From Paracamarosporium sp. OC-R06-R3 (lineage: Eukaryota; Ascomycota; Dothideomycetes; Pleosporales; Didymosphaeriaceae): 64,000 bases of DNA. The DNA is taken from contig JACVRA010000303.1 in assembly GCA_019828545.1 (NCBI GenBank), positions 191,920-255,919 of the forward strand. Reading direction: 5' to 3'. A program made the translations under genes and the position numbers. The stretch's first letter is position 1. The number at the start of each line of letters is the position of its first letter. Positions 21,917-34,308 of the stretch are shown in pieces. The notes beneath the pieces are model-generated. The model had not been told where the DNA came from and searched no databases. It saw nothing but the letters and a program-made list of their open reading frames with translations.

Positions 21917-23616
21917 CTACCCAGCCCCACACTCCTCAACCCTCCACTGCTCCTCCATCCTCCACTCTTCCTCCCTCCTCGGCCCCTCCTCCCAGTGCAC
22001 ACCCTCCCACTTCTCAAACACCGTCCGCGCCGCAGCCTCCTTCCCCGCACGCATCTCCGCCTTTACAATCCTGTACGCGCCCTCCATAGCATCCATCAGC
22101 GTTGCATCGGCCGTCCGCATCACCACGTTACTAACGCTCTGCAGCACCCGCAACACCACTTCCTGCGGAAACCACTTATTCGCCTGCGGCAGCAGACTCA
22201 GCAGCGCGAAGTACCAGCCCAGCAGGACCAAAGCACGCGGTTCATGGGCGCGGATCAGCGCGAGGAACTCTGCAGTGAGGAAGGTTGGGAGGACGAAAAT
22301 GCGGATGTGGACATCGGTTGAGAGGCGGTAGTAGTAGAGGGAGAGGAAGATGGGCGAGAGGGCGTGTAGGACGGGGATGATGATTGGGCTTTGGAGATCT
22401 AGCGGGCCGGTTTTGGAGGGGTCCACGAGGCGTTGGAGAAGCGCCATAAGGGGTGGTGGGAGGAAGGCTGGGGCGGGAAGTTGCCAGGTGGGCTTGTTGG
22501 CTTTCCAGGATGGAGGGGCGTGCGGGGAGTCGGCTGCGGCCATGAGTTGTTGGGGTCGGGCTGGGAGATGAGATGTGTCGATTTGGACGCCGGCGCTCTG
22601 CGGGGTGGGTGATGTGGCTGTTGTGGGGGGAGAGCGTGTTGAAGAGCCGGGGGGTAAGGATGATGATGGTGGTTCAGGGAAGGTGTCTCCTGGAGAGTTT
22701 GGATGGCGCCATTCTTCGTCTCCGGGTTTGCCGCTGTTGTAGAATAACCAGTTGGGTAAGGGGGTGAGCATTGGAGGAGGAGGGAGCTTTTTCAGCTCTC
22801 TACGGAGCAGGGGGTAGATGGTAAGTTTTTCGATGCCGGATGCCCATCGTAGTGAAGCGAGGATGCGTAGACCTTGCATCATAGTAAACAGCGAAGATGC
22901 CCACGATAGACAGGCGTCGTCGCTGCATGGGAGTGTTGGCGGGGGAACCATGACCATCATCCACATCGAAGTGACAAGTAATGATTCGTAGTTTTCCGAA
23001 GTGATGTTGCTGAGTGCTTTGTTGTACGATGAGAAGGCCCTTTGACGATACATCAATGACAGGGTGCGGTCTTCTGGAGTCCTTTCCGACGAGTGCGTGT
23101 GGAGGTGCATAGCTGAAATGCTTAGGATAGAGTAAAGCATGTACTCTGTGGCGACAGACATCTGTGGTACCCAATCGCGGTTGATGTATGCTATCTCATT
23201 GTCCTGCTGAAGACTCATCGATGACCAGAGACTTGTCTTATAGTGATGCAAATATTTCAGTTGGGTAGCGTTGAGTTGGCCGGACGATGTGATTACGGCT
23301 GGCATGAGCCACATGGGTGTCTCCAAGGGTTCATTAAAATCGAAAAGCTCATCCTCTAATTCCTGCGAAGCATCTAAAGGTGATGCGGTTTGTTCTCTCT
23401 GTGGGTCTGGTGGGTACATGCATTCTAACTTCCTTAGGGAACAGTATGCGCAAGAGGGCTGTCCTTCATCGCACTACCGACCCTTGTGAGTGGTCTTCGC
23501 TTAAGGAAATAAGCTCTGGATCCTACCTTTACTTTCTTCTTCTTGCATGTAAAGCAGCCTCCCCTTGATTTCTTGTGCGGCCGCTTCGCTATAAACCCAG
23601 CGCTACGTCGCGGCAT
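21917..23616 (-). CDS. Zn2Cys6 transcription factor, UPC2-like (fungal_trans_2 type)
   Basis: Two exons (23616-23527 and 23473-21917) give 548 residues. The 53-nt intron splits the zinc cluster between its third basic run and third Cys, a usual position. The cluster is perfect: C21-x2-C24-x6-C31-x6-C38-x2-C41-x6-C48, preceded by HKKSRGG, the form seen in Upc2-like regulators. A helical middle region follows (YMLYSILSISAMHL, RQRAFSSYNKAL, SENYESLLVTSMWM) matching the DUF3468/fungal_trans_2 domain. A Pro/Ser-rich linker occupies about residues 270-320. In yeast Upc2 controls sterol uptake; most fungal members have unknown targets. It lies 384 bp downstream of an RTA1 gene on the same strand. 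The last 300 coding bases are strongly G-rich on the coding strand. Confidence 0.85.
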
Positions 23617-24000
23617 CGTGCGGACCTGAACGCGCAAGATCCGACAATCTTTATTATAAAACAATCAGAGATTCGTATTACCAATGCATGGAAGGTCTTT
23701 TACATTGCGCAATGGGCGGACAGCAACGTAGGGATGTTGGAAAGAGACGCGAGGCTTAGCGATCCTACTAAAACAGCTTAGTTGCAGCCTTCATGACGCG
23801 ACGATATTAAGCGCGTCTTGTCTACAAACAACCATATTCTATGCTATAGTGCAAAAACTTGACTTACGCTAGGAAAGGGTATACAGATTGCTCGAGTCGA
23901 TGTACGAGGCTCAACGAAGTACAATATAAGGAAAACCAAGACCCGTTCCTCCGTCTGACCTAAGAAGGAAATGCTTGCGATCAATGCGACCAATCCCAGC
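23617..24000. other. Short intergenic region between RTA1 and Zn2Cys6 genes
   Basis: 384 bp hold the promoter of the minus-strand regulator and the 3' end of the RTA1 gene. No further gene is seen. Confidence 0.6.
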
Positions 24001-24973
24001 TTACTTGGCCTGACCGTTCTCAAGCTCCAGCTCATCACTCAACCTGCTTCCTCTCTTATAATCTTTTGCAACATATCTAGTCGGTTGCAGCACCAACAGC
24101 AACACCAGCGTCAAAAACATCGGTACAGTATCGAAGACATAGAGCGTCCACTCATGTGCCATCAGATACGCCCCGTTCCCTGTTACATACTCGATCAATC
24201 TGAAGATGCAACGGAACAGCACAAGCGAACTGACACTGTATAGAATCCGTAACATCTTCCTCCAGTTGTTGTTCGCGGCGATGCCGAACGAAGCGGAAAC
24301 AGTAACACTGCGCTCCATGCGAATTTGAAAATCGATCGCGGCAATGAGGAAGAAGACGAAGGTTGCGACTTGAAGTGCGAGGCCTGCGATTACGATTTTC
24401 TCACCGGCGATAGCGAGATTGAGCTTCATGGCGCCCATGATGGATGCACCTAAGTGATCAAATCAGTGCACCGATGCTTGTCCGTTGTATGGAAGAACGT
24501 ACCCAATCCTTGGAGCACCAGTGTAAAGATGTCTGCTCCTACAAAGACGCGTGTGTACCATCTGGGTTTGATGAGAGAGACATCTTCGCCTCCAGCGAGC
24601 ACTATCGTGCGCCCAAGCATCATGTAAATCGTGGCTGCGAAGAAAAGGGGTCCGACAAGGAGTGAAGTGCCTTGTATGATGAACGGCGCCCATGATGTGT
24701 TGTCGTAGTGGGAACCGATTCGTGCGGCGTAACCGACTACTTCAGCTACGACTTGTCAGGGGTTTGCTATCATGAGTGCAGGTCCTTCTCTGGCTTACAT
24801 ATTGCACCAACGATGACGAAGATGAGTATGTGGTTCCTTGTCCGTAGCCATTGCCACAATAACAGTAACATGAGAATGGTGAATAAGGTCATACTGATTA
24901 CGGCACCGGCGAGGGATGGAACGTAACGGTACATTGCCCAGTCGAACTTGGAGGTCTTCGGTGGATTGGCCAT
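24001..24973 (-). CDS. RTA1-like lipid-translocating/stress membrane protein
   Basis: Three exons (24973-24799, 24751-24503, 24449-24001) give 290 residues; introns of 47 and 53 nt keep frame. Seven hydrophobic segments can be counted, and the family landmarks are all there: AEVVGYAAR after the second helix, PLFFAATIYMMLGR, IKPRWYTRVFVGADIFTLVLQGLGASIM, and RCIFRLIEY near the end. RTA1/RSB1 proteins are seven-helix membrane proteins linked to tolerance of 7-aminocholesterol and to sphingoid base export in yeast. The tail is short and charged (DELELENGQAK). The gene is divergent from SEC61 and upstream of a Upc2-like regulator on the same strand. Confidence 0.88.
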
Positions 24974-25839
24974 GGTGTCTGTTGAATGCCGAATAGCTTC
25001 CAAAGCTGCTAAGATGTGATCGTACAAATGGAGCAAGGTTTCAACAATGATAGTGAGTGTTTGTCAAGGCGATCTGGGGGAAGAACATGATGGCTAGATA
25101 TATACGTTCATAGCTATCTACATGCATCATTACGGCCTTACGGCCTGGTCATGGAGGAGTCGCACTCGCATCTCTAACATCGCAATCGCTTAGCTACCCA
25201 ATGATGGACATACTTGCGAATGCCCAGCATGGAGACGCCAAATTTGTGTCTGTGGTTATATGCAACTTTCATGGCATTCCTTTCGCATTTGTAGGACTAA
25301 GCCTTGGGATCGACGCTAAGTTCGCATTCGCGGGGACGACCAATCAGCAAGCGACAGGGCCCTGCGTTCTCTCAACTCGAGTATTTCTGTAGATTTAGAG
25401 TCGCACATATGTAGGCCTAGACGTGCGCACGAAGTTTTGGATGACGCGTATCTCAGTCCGTAAATGGATTGGGGTTGTGTGGTCATGGTTGTGGTGGATT
25501 CCGGATGCGAACCGCAGGAGCCAAGAGTGTCTTAGGCCTAGAGGTATGACATGTATACCCTTCGACCATCAAGAGCGTACACTGCTAACAACCTTCTCGA
25601 TGGTTCGAAATTTGGAGGCCAGCGTGTCCTCGGTGGATTGTCGTGGGAGGGGAAGTCCGTTGTTACTGGAGCTCTCCTGGTGACTAAGCCATGACTTGGC
25701 GCCCGAATTTCCACAACCGTGGCCTTGTGAGCAGCTGCCGCGGCCCCCTCCCATCCCCATCCCCCATTTAACCCTCCCCTTCTCTTCTGGATCTTGAATT
25801 ATCTCCTTTGTCTCCTCTCGGGCTCAGCAAACCGCAATC
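24974..25839. promoter_or_regulatory. Divergent intergenic region between RTA1 and SEC61
   Basis: 866 bp separate two divergent start codons. The 120 bp before SEC61 are C/T-rich on the plus strand (from about 25738), typical of leaders of highly expressed fungal genes. No gene is supported. Confidence 0.6.
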
Positions 25840-27405
25840 ATGAGCGGCCGTAAGTGCTCCCTTGCCTCAATTGCGGCGCGGTCGCGCGCCCACTCCATAA
25901 TATTCCAAGGGTCCTAGCTAACGATTGATGCCATGCAGTACGGTTCCTCGACCTCGTCAAACCCTTCGTACCTCTCGTTCCTGAGATCCAGCTGCCGGAA
26001 AGCAAGGTTCCCTTCAACAACCGCCTAGTATGGACGGGTCTGACGCTCCTTGTCTTCCTGGTGATGAGCCAGATGCCTCTATACGGAATTGTGTCGTCAG
26101 ACAACTCGGATCCGCTGTATTGGCTCCGTATGATGATGGCCAGTAATAGAGGAACACTGATGGAATTGGGTATCACACCGATCATCTCGTCAGGTATGGT
26201 CTTCCAGCTCCTTGCTGGAACCCACCTCATTGATGTCAACCTGGACCTCAAGTCGGACCGCGAGCTCTACCAGACCGCCCAGAAGCTCCTCGCTATTCTC
26301 CTGTCTTTCGGCCAGTCCGTCGTATTTGTCATCTCTGGTCTCTATGGACAACCCTCTGACCTCGGTGCCGGTATCTGCGTTCTCCTCGTTGTGCAACTCA
26401 TGATCGCTGGTCTCATCGTCATTCTTCTCGATGAACTCCTCCAGAAGGGCTACGGTCTGGGCAGTGGTATCTCCCTCTTCATTGCTACCAACATCTGTGA
26501 ATCCATTATGTGGAAGGCCTTCTCTCCCACCACCATCAACACCGGTCGTGGCCCTGAGTTCGAGGGTGCCATCATTGCGCTTGTGCACCTTCTCTTCACC
26601 TGGCCCAACAAGACCGTCGCTCTCCGCGAGGCCTTCTACCGTCAGAACCTTCCCAACGTCATGAACCTGATTGCCACCGTCATTGTCTTCGGAGCTGTCA
26701 TCTATCTCCAGGGTTTCCGCGTCGAGATCCCCGTCAAGTCTGCCCGCCAGCGTGGTGTTCGTGGCTCGTACCCCGTCCGCCTGTTCTACACTTCCAACAT
26801 GCCTATCATGCTGCAGTCGGCTCTGTCCTCCAACGTCTTCTTGATCAGCCAGATGCTCTACTCTCGCTTCTCCGACAACCTTCTTGTTCGCCTTCTTGGT
26901 GTTTGGGAGCCGCGTGAGGGTTCCGCTCAGCTTTTCGCTATCTCTGGTGTTGCCTACTATATGTAAGTATTGCGTATGATGGTTTTTGACAATATCTAAC
27001 GCATGTAGGTCTCCCCCTCTAAGCATCACCGAGGCCCTCTCCGACCCGCTCAAGACCGCTGTCTTCATCGTCTACATGCTCGTTGCCTGCGCCGTCTTCT
27101 CCAAGACCTGGATCGAGGTCTCGGGATCTTCTCCCCGCGATGTCGCTAAGCAACTCAAGGAACAGGGTCTTGTTATGGCTGGTCACCGTGAGGAGTCCAT
27201 GTACAAGGAGCTTAAGCGCGTCATCCCCACGGCCGCTGCTTTTGGTGGTGCTTGCATCGGTGCTCTCTCTGTTGGTAGCGACCTCCTCGGTGCTTTGGGC
27301 AGCGGAACTGGTATTCTTCTGGCTGTCACCATCATCTACGGCTACTTCGAGATTGCCGCCAAGGAGGGCGACATGGCTGGCCTCAAGGGTATGGTTATGG
27401 GTTAG
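25840..27405 (+). CDS. SEC61: Sec61 alpha subunit of the ER protein-conducting channel
   Basis: Three exons (25840-25849, 25939-26962, 27009-27405) give 476 residues. The first exon has only ten coding bases, and the Leu codon is split by the 89-nt intron. The protein starts [19 protein letters not shown], the canonical Sec61 alpha N terminus. It goes on with the plug region, [57 protein letters not shown] and the end [15 protein letters not shown]. Ten membrane helices are expected. It forms the translocon with the beta and gamma subunits in the ER membrane. Codons are strongly biased to C-ending, consistent with high expression. The antisense strand is open for 292 codons, a by-product of this bias. 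Confidence 0.97.
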
Positions 27406-27898
27406 ATAAAGTCTAATTTAGAATCCGGAGGAGATTAGGGTGGTTTGGGTGACATTTCTTTTGCATGAGTTTGGGAGTATGATCGAAGGGGTCGTGGAGG
27501 TGCTAGAGAAGCACCGCCGTTGTAAAATTACGAAAGAAGTGTAAAATTGAGCATCGCGTTCTTAATGGGTTCTATCCGGTTTGTCTCGTTAGGTCAAAAG
27601 TTAGATACCACAATGAGAAATTTGCATACACTTTGATAGCTTGGTCACTTCACAACATAGATTAATACAGGCCCAGTAATTAATGGGAGGCAATGCCGTT
27701 GAATGACAGACGGTGTGGCTGAACGTGTTATGGGTTGTATTCTAGTGTCCTGATAAAGACCTCAAGCGCTTCCGCTATCCCAGATCAAATGGCCTGTGCC
27801 TGGCACTTGCGTCATACGTTATGTATAGTCACACTGCTTGCTTATCAAAATTATCAGATGCTTACACGCCAGCCTTCATTTGACTCCATGAGTATTGT
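27406..27898. other. Convergent 3' intergenic region
   Basis: 493 bp of fairly AT-rich sequence lie between the convergent SEC61 and GNAT genes. No gene is seen. Confidence 0.6.
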
Positions 27899-28701
27899 TC
27901 ACGGTGTCGATATCGTACCATCCGTTATCGTGCCATCTACCCCATCCTCCACAGGTCTCGGATCCCGTACCATGCAATACAGCATGACCCTTCCAGCCTC
28001 TCCAGGCACCTCTGGATCCTGACATGGCATCTCCCTGACAAGCCTGAAGCCAAACCTCTCATATATTGCCTCATTCGGCACCTTCCTACTGCTCTCCAGA
28101 TAGCAACATACGCCCTCCTTATCCGCCATTCTCAGCACTTCCTCCATCAACGCCCTCCCCACACCTTGTTTCTGCGCCTCGGGAAGCACAGTGACAATGT
28201 TGCAAAAATAATACCCCTTCTCGCTCGTCCATAGCTCCTTCTGCGCTTCTGCCTGCCGCTCCTTCCATATCCAATATCGCCGTGTAGACAGCCCGCCACG
28301 ACCATACCATAGATTCATGCGGATCTGATTGAACCAAAGGTACCAGAACGAGAGATAGAGGGACCAGGATTGCGGTTCTGAAGGTGGGTGTGGAGGTAGC
28401 CACATGGCGCAGCCGAGGATCTTGGAGGGATTATCGGTCGAGCGAGCAACGTGGAAGAGGCCATGCTGGATTCCCCAGCGGCAGCGAAGCGTGAGAGAAA
28501 CACGGTTGCGTACGAGCGAGATCTGGGTTGCTTAGTGGTTGGACTAAGAGGATGTTGTGGGTGTTGGTGGTGGGGTAAAGCTACCTTCGAGCGGTCGGGA
28601 TATATCCACTTGTTGTATGGGTCGTCGGCGAACGCCTGCTGGATTGTGTCTATCGCGCCGTCGATGTCGGCTTCTGTCATTCGTGACACTTGAATCGGCA
28701 T
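27899..28701 (-). CDS. Fungal GNAT N-acetyltransferase
   Basis: Two exons (28701-28585 and 28522-27899) give 246 residues; the 62-nt intron is in phase 0. Exon 1 codes for MPIQVSRMTEADIDGAIDTIQQAFADDPYNKWIYPDRSK, the typical first strand and helix of fungal GNATs. Exon 2 begins ISLVRNRVSLTLRCRWGIQHGLFHVA. The acetyl-CoA pocket is seen in IVTVLPEAQKQGVGRALMEEV (QxxGxG) and the last motif in NEAIYERFGFRLV. The acceptor substrate is unknown. The coding strand shifts from C-rich to G-rich downstream. An APH-like gene lies 1.5 kb upstream on the same strand. Confidence 0.85.
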
Positions 28702-30232
28702 CTTGAGCTTGATAAGGTAGGTGTTGAAATTGGTTTCGTTGAGTCGCGGCAAGGAAAGAAATTTCAAGGAGGGAGGGGAACGAGGTCGGGGGAGAGAAGA
28801 CGCAAAGAATGCTCTGCAGAGATAATGCGAGCCATGGTTGCGGGGACGATTGGCCTTGTGTGAGTGGAATGGCGGTTCTCCATGCAGATAGGGCGACGAG
28901 TCGGGGAAGGCGCAGACGGATTGCACGTGATATGCTAGTCGGAAATGGAAGGTCCAGGCGGTAACCTGCCTAGCCTTTTGTACGGCTTGCTTGACTCCTA
29001 TTCGGATCCGTATTAAACAAGATGCCCTTCTATTCATCACGATTACATTCGTTAAGGCATCATGCCACTACTAGTACATGGCTTGACTTCATGATGTAGG
29101 CCCGATTTGAACATCAACAAGAGTCTATCGAACCCAAGATATGCACATTAGATAGTAGAGGGTCACAGGCCAGGGCATATAGCTACATTGTCGCCCAAAA
29201 TTACCAGTACAGAGCGCGAAACTATTGTAGAGAACTTGTATGTGGAATTTTAGAGACATAGCACCTTTTGAGGACAGCATGCCATCTGTTAGGTCAATTA
29301 CCGGCTGGAGACAAGCAAAAGGTATTCGAACAGCACTAACAGTCAGTCAGTGTTTCTTTCTTTTACTGGAGACCACTGTGCTTATTCAAGGCTGTTGCTC
29401 AGACTTCAGCAAGGGTCGAACAAGCAAGAAGTATGTGAATCACAAATATGCTCACACACAGATTAAGAACCTAAGCTGATACGAACTGAGATGTCCCGCA
29501 TATGGAACTTTCGAAGTGGGCGGTGTCACTAGCACTAGGTTCCCCATTCTCGAGGACATTCAAGAAGAGTTAAAAACATTTCATTATATAAATCTCATTC
29601 CTTTCATCCTAGTAACAAGAATAAGATCAGTTCTACTTTACCTGGCCGTATGACGGCTGGTCAGATGATTTTTGCAACAATCGTTTATCAGTTTAACCCT
29701 CGAGACTAGGGATACGAAAACAGATACTAACCGCATTCTATAGAGAGCGAGTTCTACTGATTCTGTTTCTATGCTATACTTTGCCTACCAGTCGCCTATA
29801 TAAATCTGGCGGATCTGTCAGGCTTAGGAAATCCGAAATGGAGGCAATAAGAAGATTGGCAGCGTTACAATTGTATAGTTCACGAAACGCTTTACTGTGT
29901 CTCCACCAATACAAGGGACACGGGTAAAGCTGTCACGTCGTCTAACACATGAAGACACGAGTATCTCAAACCGCAGAGTATTTTCATTCATGGGAGAACC
30001 TGCTCCCGACCAACTGCATATTTAGGATAGCAGGATTTTTTTGTAGTGTTAGGAGTAAACTTTAATGGCGTATTCAGGTTCGATGTACCTAAAAATACGT
30101 ACTTTGAACATGAACATAGTGCCCCAGTGTGCGCGTTAAGACTGCAAATGTACAATGTAGAGAAAATAGGCCCCTTGTAATTGATAGGCAATTATCTAGC
30201 CCACTGTTTTCTAAATACAGATGTCCTAACCT
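28702..30232. other. Intergenic, 1.5 kb
   Basis: No gene is supported. The GC-rich 350 bp next to the GNAT start are presumably its promoter. The rest is AT-rich with only short frames. Confidence 0.55.
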
Positions 30233-31214
30233 TCAGCAATTTCCCTCCTTCTCCGGGGTTTCCATCCCATATGGTGAGGGCATCTCTGGCGGGAGGGAAA
30301 ACACAACACGGTGAATGCCATAGGAGCAGCTCTCAAGCTGCACCATCTCGGCGGCGTCATTGTGAATAAGCGGCAACAGTAGCTGCGCAAACCCCGGAAA
30401 CTGAACTTGGTGCTTCGAAGACGCAGCCTCAAATATGGGGGGATATACTCCGGCACAGCCCCAATCGATTAGCCAAACCTGGTTATCTGAATCCAGAATT
30501 AAGTTCCGTGGACTAAGATCTCCGTGGATGAGGACAAAGTCATCATATTTGATTAGTGGAACATCTGCCGCCGCTTGCTTGAAATATTTACTGAGGGCAA
30601 GTTTCCAGTTAATCCACTTCTCGAAGATTTCTTTAGTTGCAAATGGTCCTACACCGTAGTCGCTGAACCATATACCTTGAGATATCCCCCCACCAATAAC
30701 ACCTGGTTTATCGAGATGTATAGATTGAAGCTGATTGACCATAGCCGCGACCTGAGTGACGATATTCTTTTGGACCTCAGGACTAAGTTGGTCCCAGCAG
30801 CTGTCTAGCGAAGGACCATCCACGTAGTCCATGACTATGTAGCCTTTCACGCCGGAATATGAGGTGAGGGAATCGACGTTAAAGTAGCGATATACTCTAG
30901 GTAACCTTACTCCCGGAAAAGTCGTCATAACGTATTTCATAGTTTCGCCTTCAGAAGCTAGCACGCTTCTACCGCTTTTAAGGACAAGGTTATAGGAGAG
31001 CCGCACGACTTCCACGCCCCCAAGCTTATGGATGACCGGCGCAGCTTGTCCATGTGCTATGAGTGTTTCTTGGGGCATTGAAGCGATGTCGATGTTTAGC
31101 CCGTCCAGTGGGAATTTGGTTGAAGGGTCCCGAGCAGCGGGCTATGGTAGTCCTATTAGTATATAGAACTGCGAGTAGAAAGGGAAGACTTACGTCGGAG
31201 ACTGGTTCCATCAT
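30233..31214 (-). CDS. Aminoglycoside phosphotransferase/choline-kinase-like protein
   Basis: Two exons (31214-31194 and 31141-30233) give 309 residues. The first exon has seven codons (MMEPVSD). The 52-nt intron contains a TACTAAT branch site and ends at CCATAG, which restores the frame PAARDPSTKFPLDGLNID. The kinase-like fold is clear: GYIVMDYVDGPSLDSCW (hinge), the Brenner motif VLIHGDLSPRNLILD around residues 222-236, and the metal-binding LIDWGCAGVYPP after it. Fungal members of this APH family rarely act on aminoglycosides; small-molecule or protein kinases are possible and the substrate is unknown. The ATP-binding N lobe looks short (VVRLSYNLVLKSG). Confidence 0.85.
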
Positions 31215-33563
31215 GATGCACGGCGGGATAATGACAGCAGCAAGGGTGAAAGTAGTTGATTTTGAGAGATAAAGTGACTTGTTCGTGCTGATAAAGAATG
31301 AGTTGGCACTCCGCTTAAACCCATTTGACCGCCGTGTCGGCTACGTGACCACTTAGCTTCTCCATGTCACCTAGGAACCACGGCGCGCCACATGAACTAA
31401 CCAAAAAATCAACTAACCAACCGGCACTACGGAACCCAGGTGAATTGTATGCTATGAATCACCGATTATGTGATCAGGTGGGTAAAAGATCCATAGATTT
31501 GATCGAGAGGGCCTAGCCCTACCATCTATCTCAACATTCCACGTCCCCCAGGAATCCGAATACTAATCTCCGGCCTTACATGCTTGCTCCAAGATGCTAT
31601 TGAGTGGGTGTTGGGCCAGGTATGGGACCCGGGGGATCGGCTTTAGGCTCCAGAGTGGAGCTACGCACCGAATGCTGTACCGTTACTAATTAATGGATTT
31701 ACATGGCTCTGCTCATCAACAGTCTCCTCTGGGGTCGCTGCAAATATATGGTTTCGTCCGGGCAGCGAGGAGTCGTCCAAGATGTTATTATGTGGCGTGA
31801 TCAAAGTTTACGGTTACCGTGGCATCAAAATATCAATTCAACTAGCCGATAGGTTTCATGAAGCGACGCGCGCATGGCAATGGTTAGGCCTAGTTGGGCC
31901 TTCAGAATACTGTACCTTTTGATTATTACTTATATTAAGCCTTGGCGATTCTCAGTTAGATCGCTGCTCCAGCACCGTTGATTTCATAGGCTCCGACATC
32001 AACAATCATGCAACCAGAGTACTGGCCCTTATTAAGTTCCAATTTATCTCACGTCAATGCAAACACCAAAAGCTCAAGTGAAGCGACTGCTGGAGAAGGA
32101 GGTATCAGGTACTTTGTAACCGTATAGCTCCCTCAACATCTGGGATACACATATGTTCAGAATAAAGACTCCGACACGATCTCCAAACAGAAACCAATCA
32201 CCGCTCATACCATACCTCAAATTAACTCAGTTTTATTAATGTGTCCTTCCAGTTGCATTACACCATCAACCACCATCCTACTACTATCGAGGCGATTGTT
32301 GCAGCGGCGGCAAAACCTACATCATCGCATCCTTGCTTACCTACGTGGTCACAAGCAAGGCTATGAGATATGACCCAGTCACTGTTCAACCCAAGCATAA
32401 TACTGCACACATTAGCGTGACAGCTAATCTGGATATATGTTTCGACAAGCGCTCTGCGAGCATACAAGACAATAATTCGAGCCAACTCAAATGGTGGCTG
32501 TGCAGGCATACGTTACTTCAAACAGCTCGCTTCGCCTTCTGAGATGATCGACCGCTGGATTGACAAAGCACTGTTTGACTCCTGAACATCAGCATCAAGA
32601 CAACAGAGGCTTGTACTGAGAAGTGTACCCCGTGGACACGGAAGTTTGCTACGGCCCATGTAAGAAGACACTCGTCGATCTTCATCTGCTGACCTCTTAG
32701 GCCTCCCAAAAAAGGATCGCAATCTTTGACAGCAGTGACAGTTTTCGAAAAATCAAGGATACACGACCGGTCCTGCGGGTTGGACCCCAGAGAGGTGGAC
32801 ACATCCCATCTCCATGGTTGCTTGCTGGTAAATCGCGATCGAGTTGAAACTCATCGAAAAAGATGACACACCGCTGCTGATCAGCTTCTCCTTTTCAAAA
32901 ACGCAGAGAAATAAGCAGATCTCAGGGGAAAACAAGGCAGACTGTTCCACAGAAATAGGGAGCACCAGTAAGCACCCAGTGTAGGAATGGCGCATATTAG
33001 CACACGTCCTCATGAACAGTGCCGCAAGTATGCAAGGTGCTCATCGGTATCAGCGTAGGCCCTGAGCAATCGTGGTGTGTCGTTGAAATAACGATCGCCC
33101 ATGATCCTAAGGAATTCGCCGAGTTTGGTGCAGGCCTCAAATGTGGGGCGTCGATCCCCACCTTCATCCCGCAAAGCGTGCTGCACTATCCGAACCTTCC
33201 GTGCCTCATTCAGTCTCATCATCAGCGAATGACGATTTTTCTTTGCTGAATGAGTCCGCTTTAGGAAAGTTATGTCGCACGGCATTCGCTAGAAACGTGC
33301 ATGACATGGGTAGCGCGAGAGATGGAGCCGTGATAGTCGGTAACTTTGATGAAGGGTCCTAATAGGGAAACCTACGTCTGTCATTGCTCATGATGCACAC
33401 TGCATCAATAAGTACTTAAGTCTGGCTGGTATCACTAAGTCTTCCCATCATCACAAGTACCTCACTCAGTCGTTCATTCAGAGCATACTATCGCACAGTC
33501 ACTCTTTCATCCCACTTGCTACACTCTTTGTCTAATTTCATAATCTAATACCCCATAACCACA
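31215..33563. other. Intergenic, 2.3 kb, AT-richer
   Basis: No gene is supported. A minus-strand ATG frame at 33285-33010 (91 codons) looks slightly protein-like but matches no family I know and has no clear promoter; it is not called. The last 150 bp carry C/T-rich leader sequence of the secreted-protein gene. Confidence 0.5.
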
Positions 33564-34308
33564 ATGCGTTTCTTCGATTTCGGCCTCGTCGCCCTTTCCT
33601 CTCTCTTTGCGGCCACCTCCGCCGCTCCTACGGCCCAGGAACTCCCCGCTATCGGCGATATCAATCTGAAGCAGCCCAGCATCGAAGTCGAGCTCAACTC
33701 CCGTACCGACAATGTTGTCGTTGAGAAATTGAGCACGACCATTGTCGAGGTCAAGAAGCATACCACTGTCATCAACGCCACCATTTCTAAGGTCGGAACC
33801 GTGACCGAGAAGTCCGTGATCATCACCACAGTCAAGACGGAGGTCACCACCATTGTTCAGCTTCTTACATCTCTTGTGGCCGACATCACGGTGCTTCTCG
33901 CTGATACCACCGATATCGTTGGTGCTGTGAAGGATGAGGTTGTCGGCCTTGTCCTCGAGCTGCTCTTGGAGATCTTGTTCACCATCAACAACGTGGTTAC
34001 CCAGTTGAAGATCTGTGGGTTCACCTCCTGTTTTTGCGCCCCTCCTTGATTTCGGAACTTTATGCTAACCTCATGTAGCCATCTTCGAGCTTCTCGGTCC
34101 TATCGTCCTCACCCTGCTTTCCGTCATCCTAAACCTGCTCACCGTTCTTAACGTCGTTGTTACGGACCTGCTCACCATTGTCTTCGGCCTTCTTGGGGGC
34201 GTTGTTGGCATCCTCACTGGTGTTCTCAGCGGCCTTGGACCTATTGTTCAGGGTGTTCTTGGTGATGCGTTGGGCCTCGTTGGTGGCATCCTTAGCTGCA
34301 TCTTGTAG
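33564..34308 (+). CDS. Small secreted hydrophobic protein of unknown function
   Basis: Two exons (33564-34014 and 34079-34308) give 226 residues; the Ser codon is split by a 64-nt intron. Residues 1-21 are a signal peptide (MRFFDFGLVALSSLFAATSAA). The middle is rich in Val, Thr and Ile with regular alternation (KLSTTIVEVKKHTTVINATISKVGTV), like amphipathic strands or helices. The C-terminal 100 residues are almost wholly Leu, Val, Gly and Ile (LLTVLNVVVTDLLTIVFGLLGGVVG). Only one Cys is found in the mature part, three residues from the end (SCIL), so it is not a hydrophobin. It could be a cell-wall, surface or membrane-active protein. Codon use is C-biased, which suggests strong expression. 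I do not recognise a family. Confidence 0.75.

Noticed and set aside
26190..27068. 292-codon open frame antisense to SEC61
   Set aside because: It is a shadow of the highly biased SEC61 codons; composition is Glu/Asp/Gly-rich without any family pattern.
33010..33285. 91-codon minus frame with ATG
   Set aside because: Charged and helix-like, but no family, no leader pattern and no splice partners.
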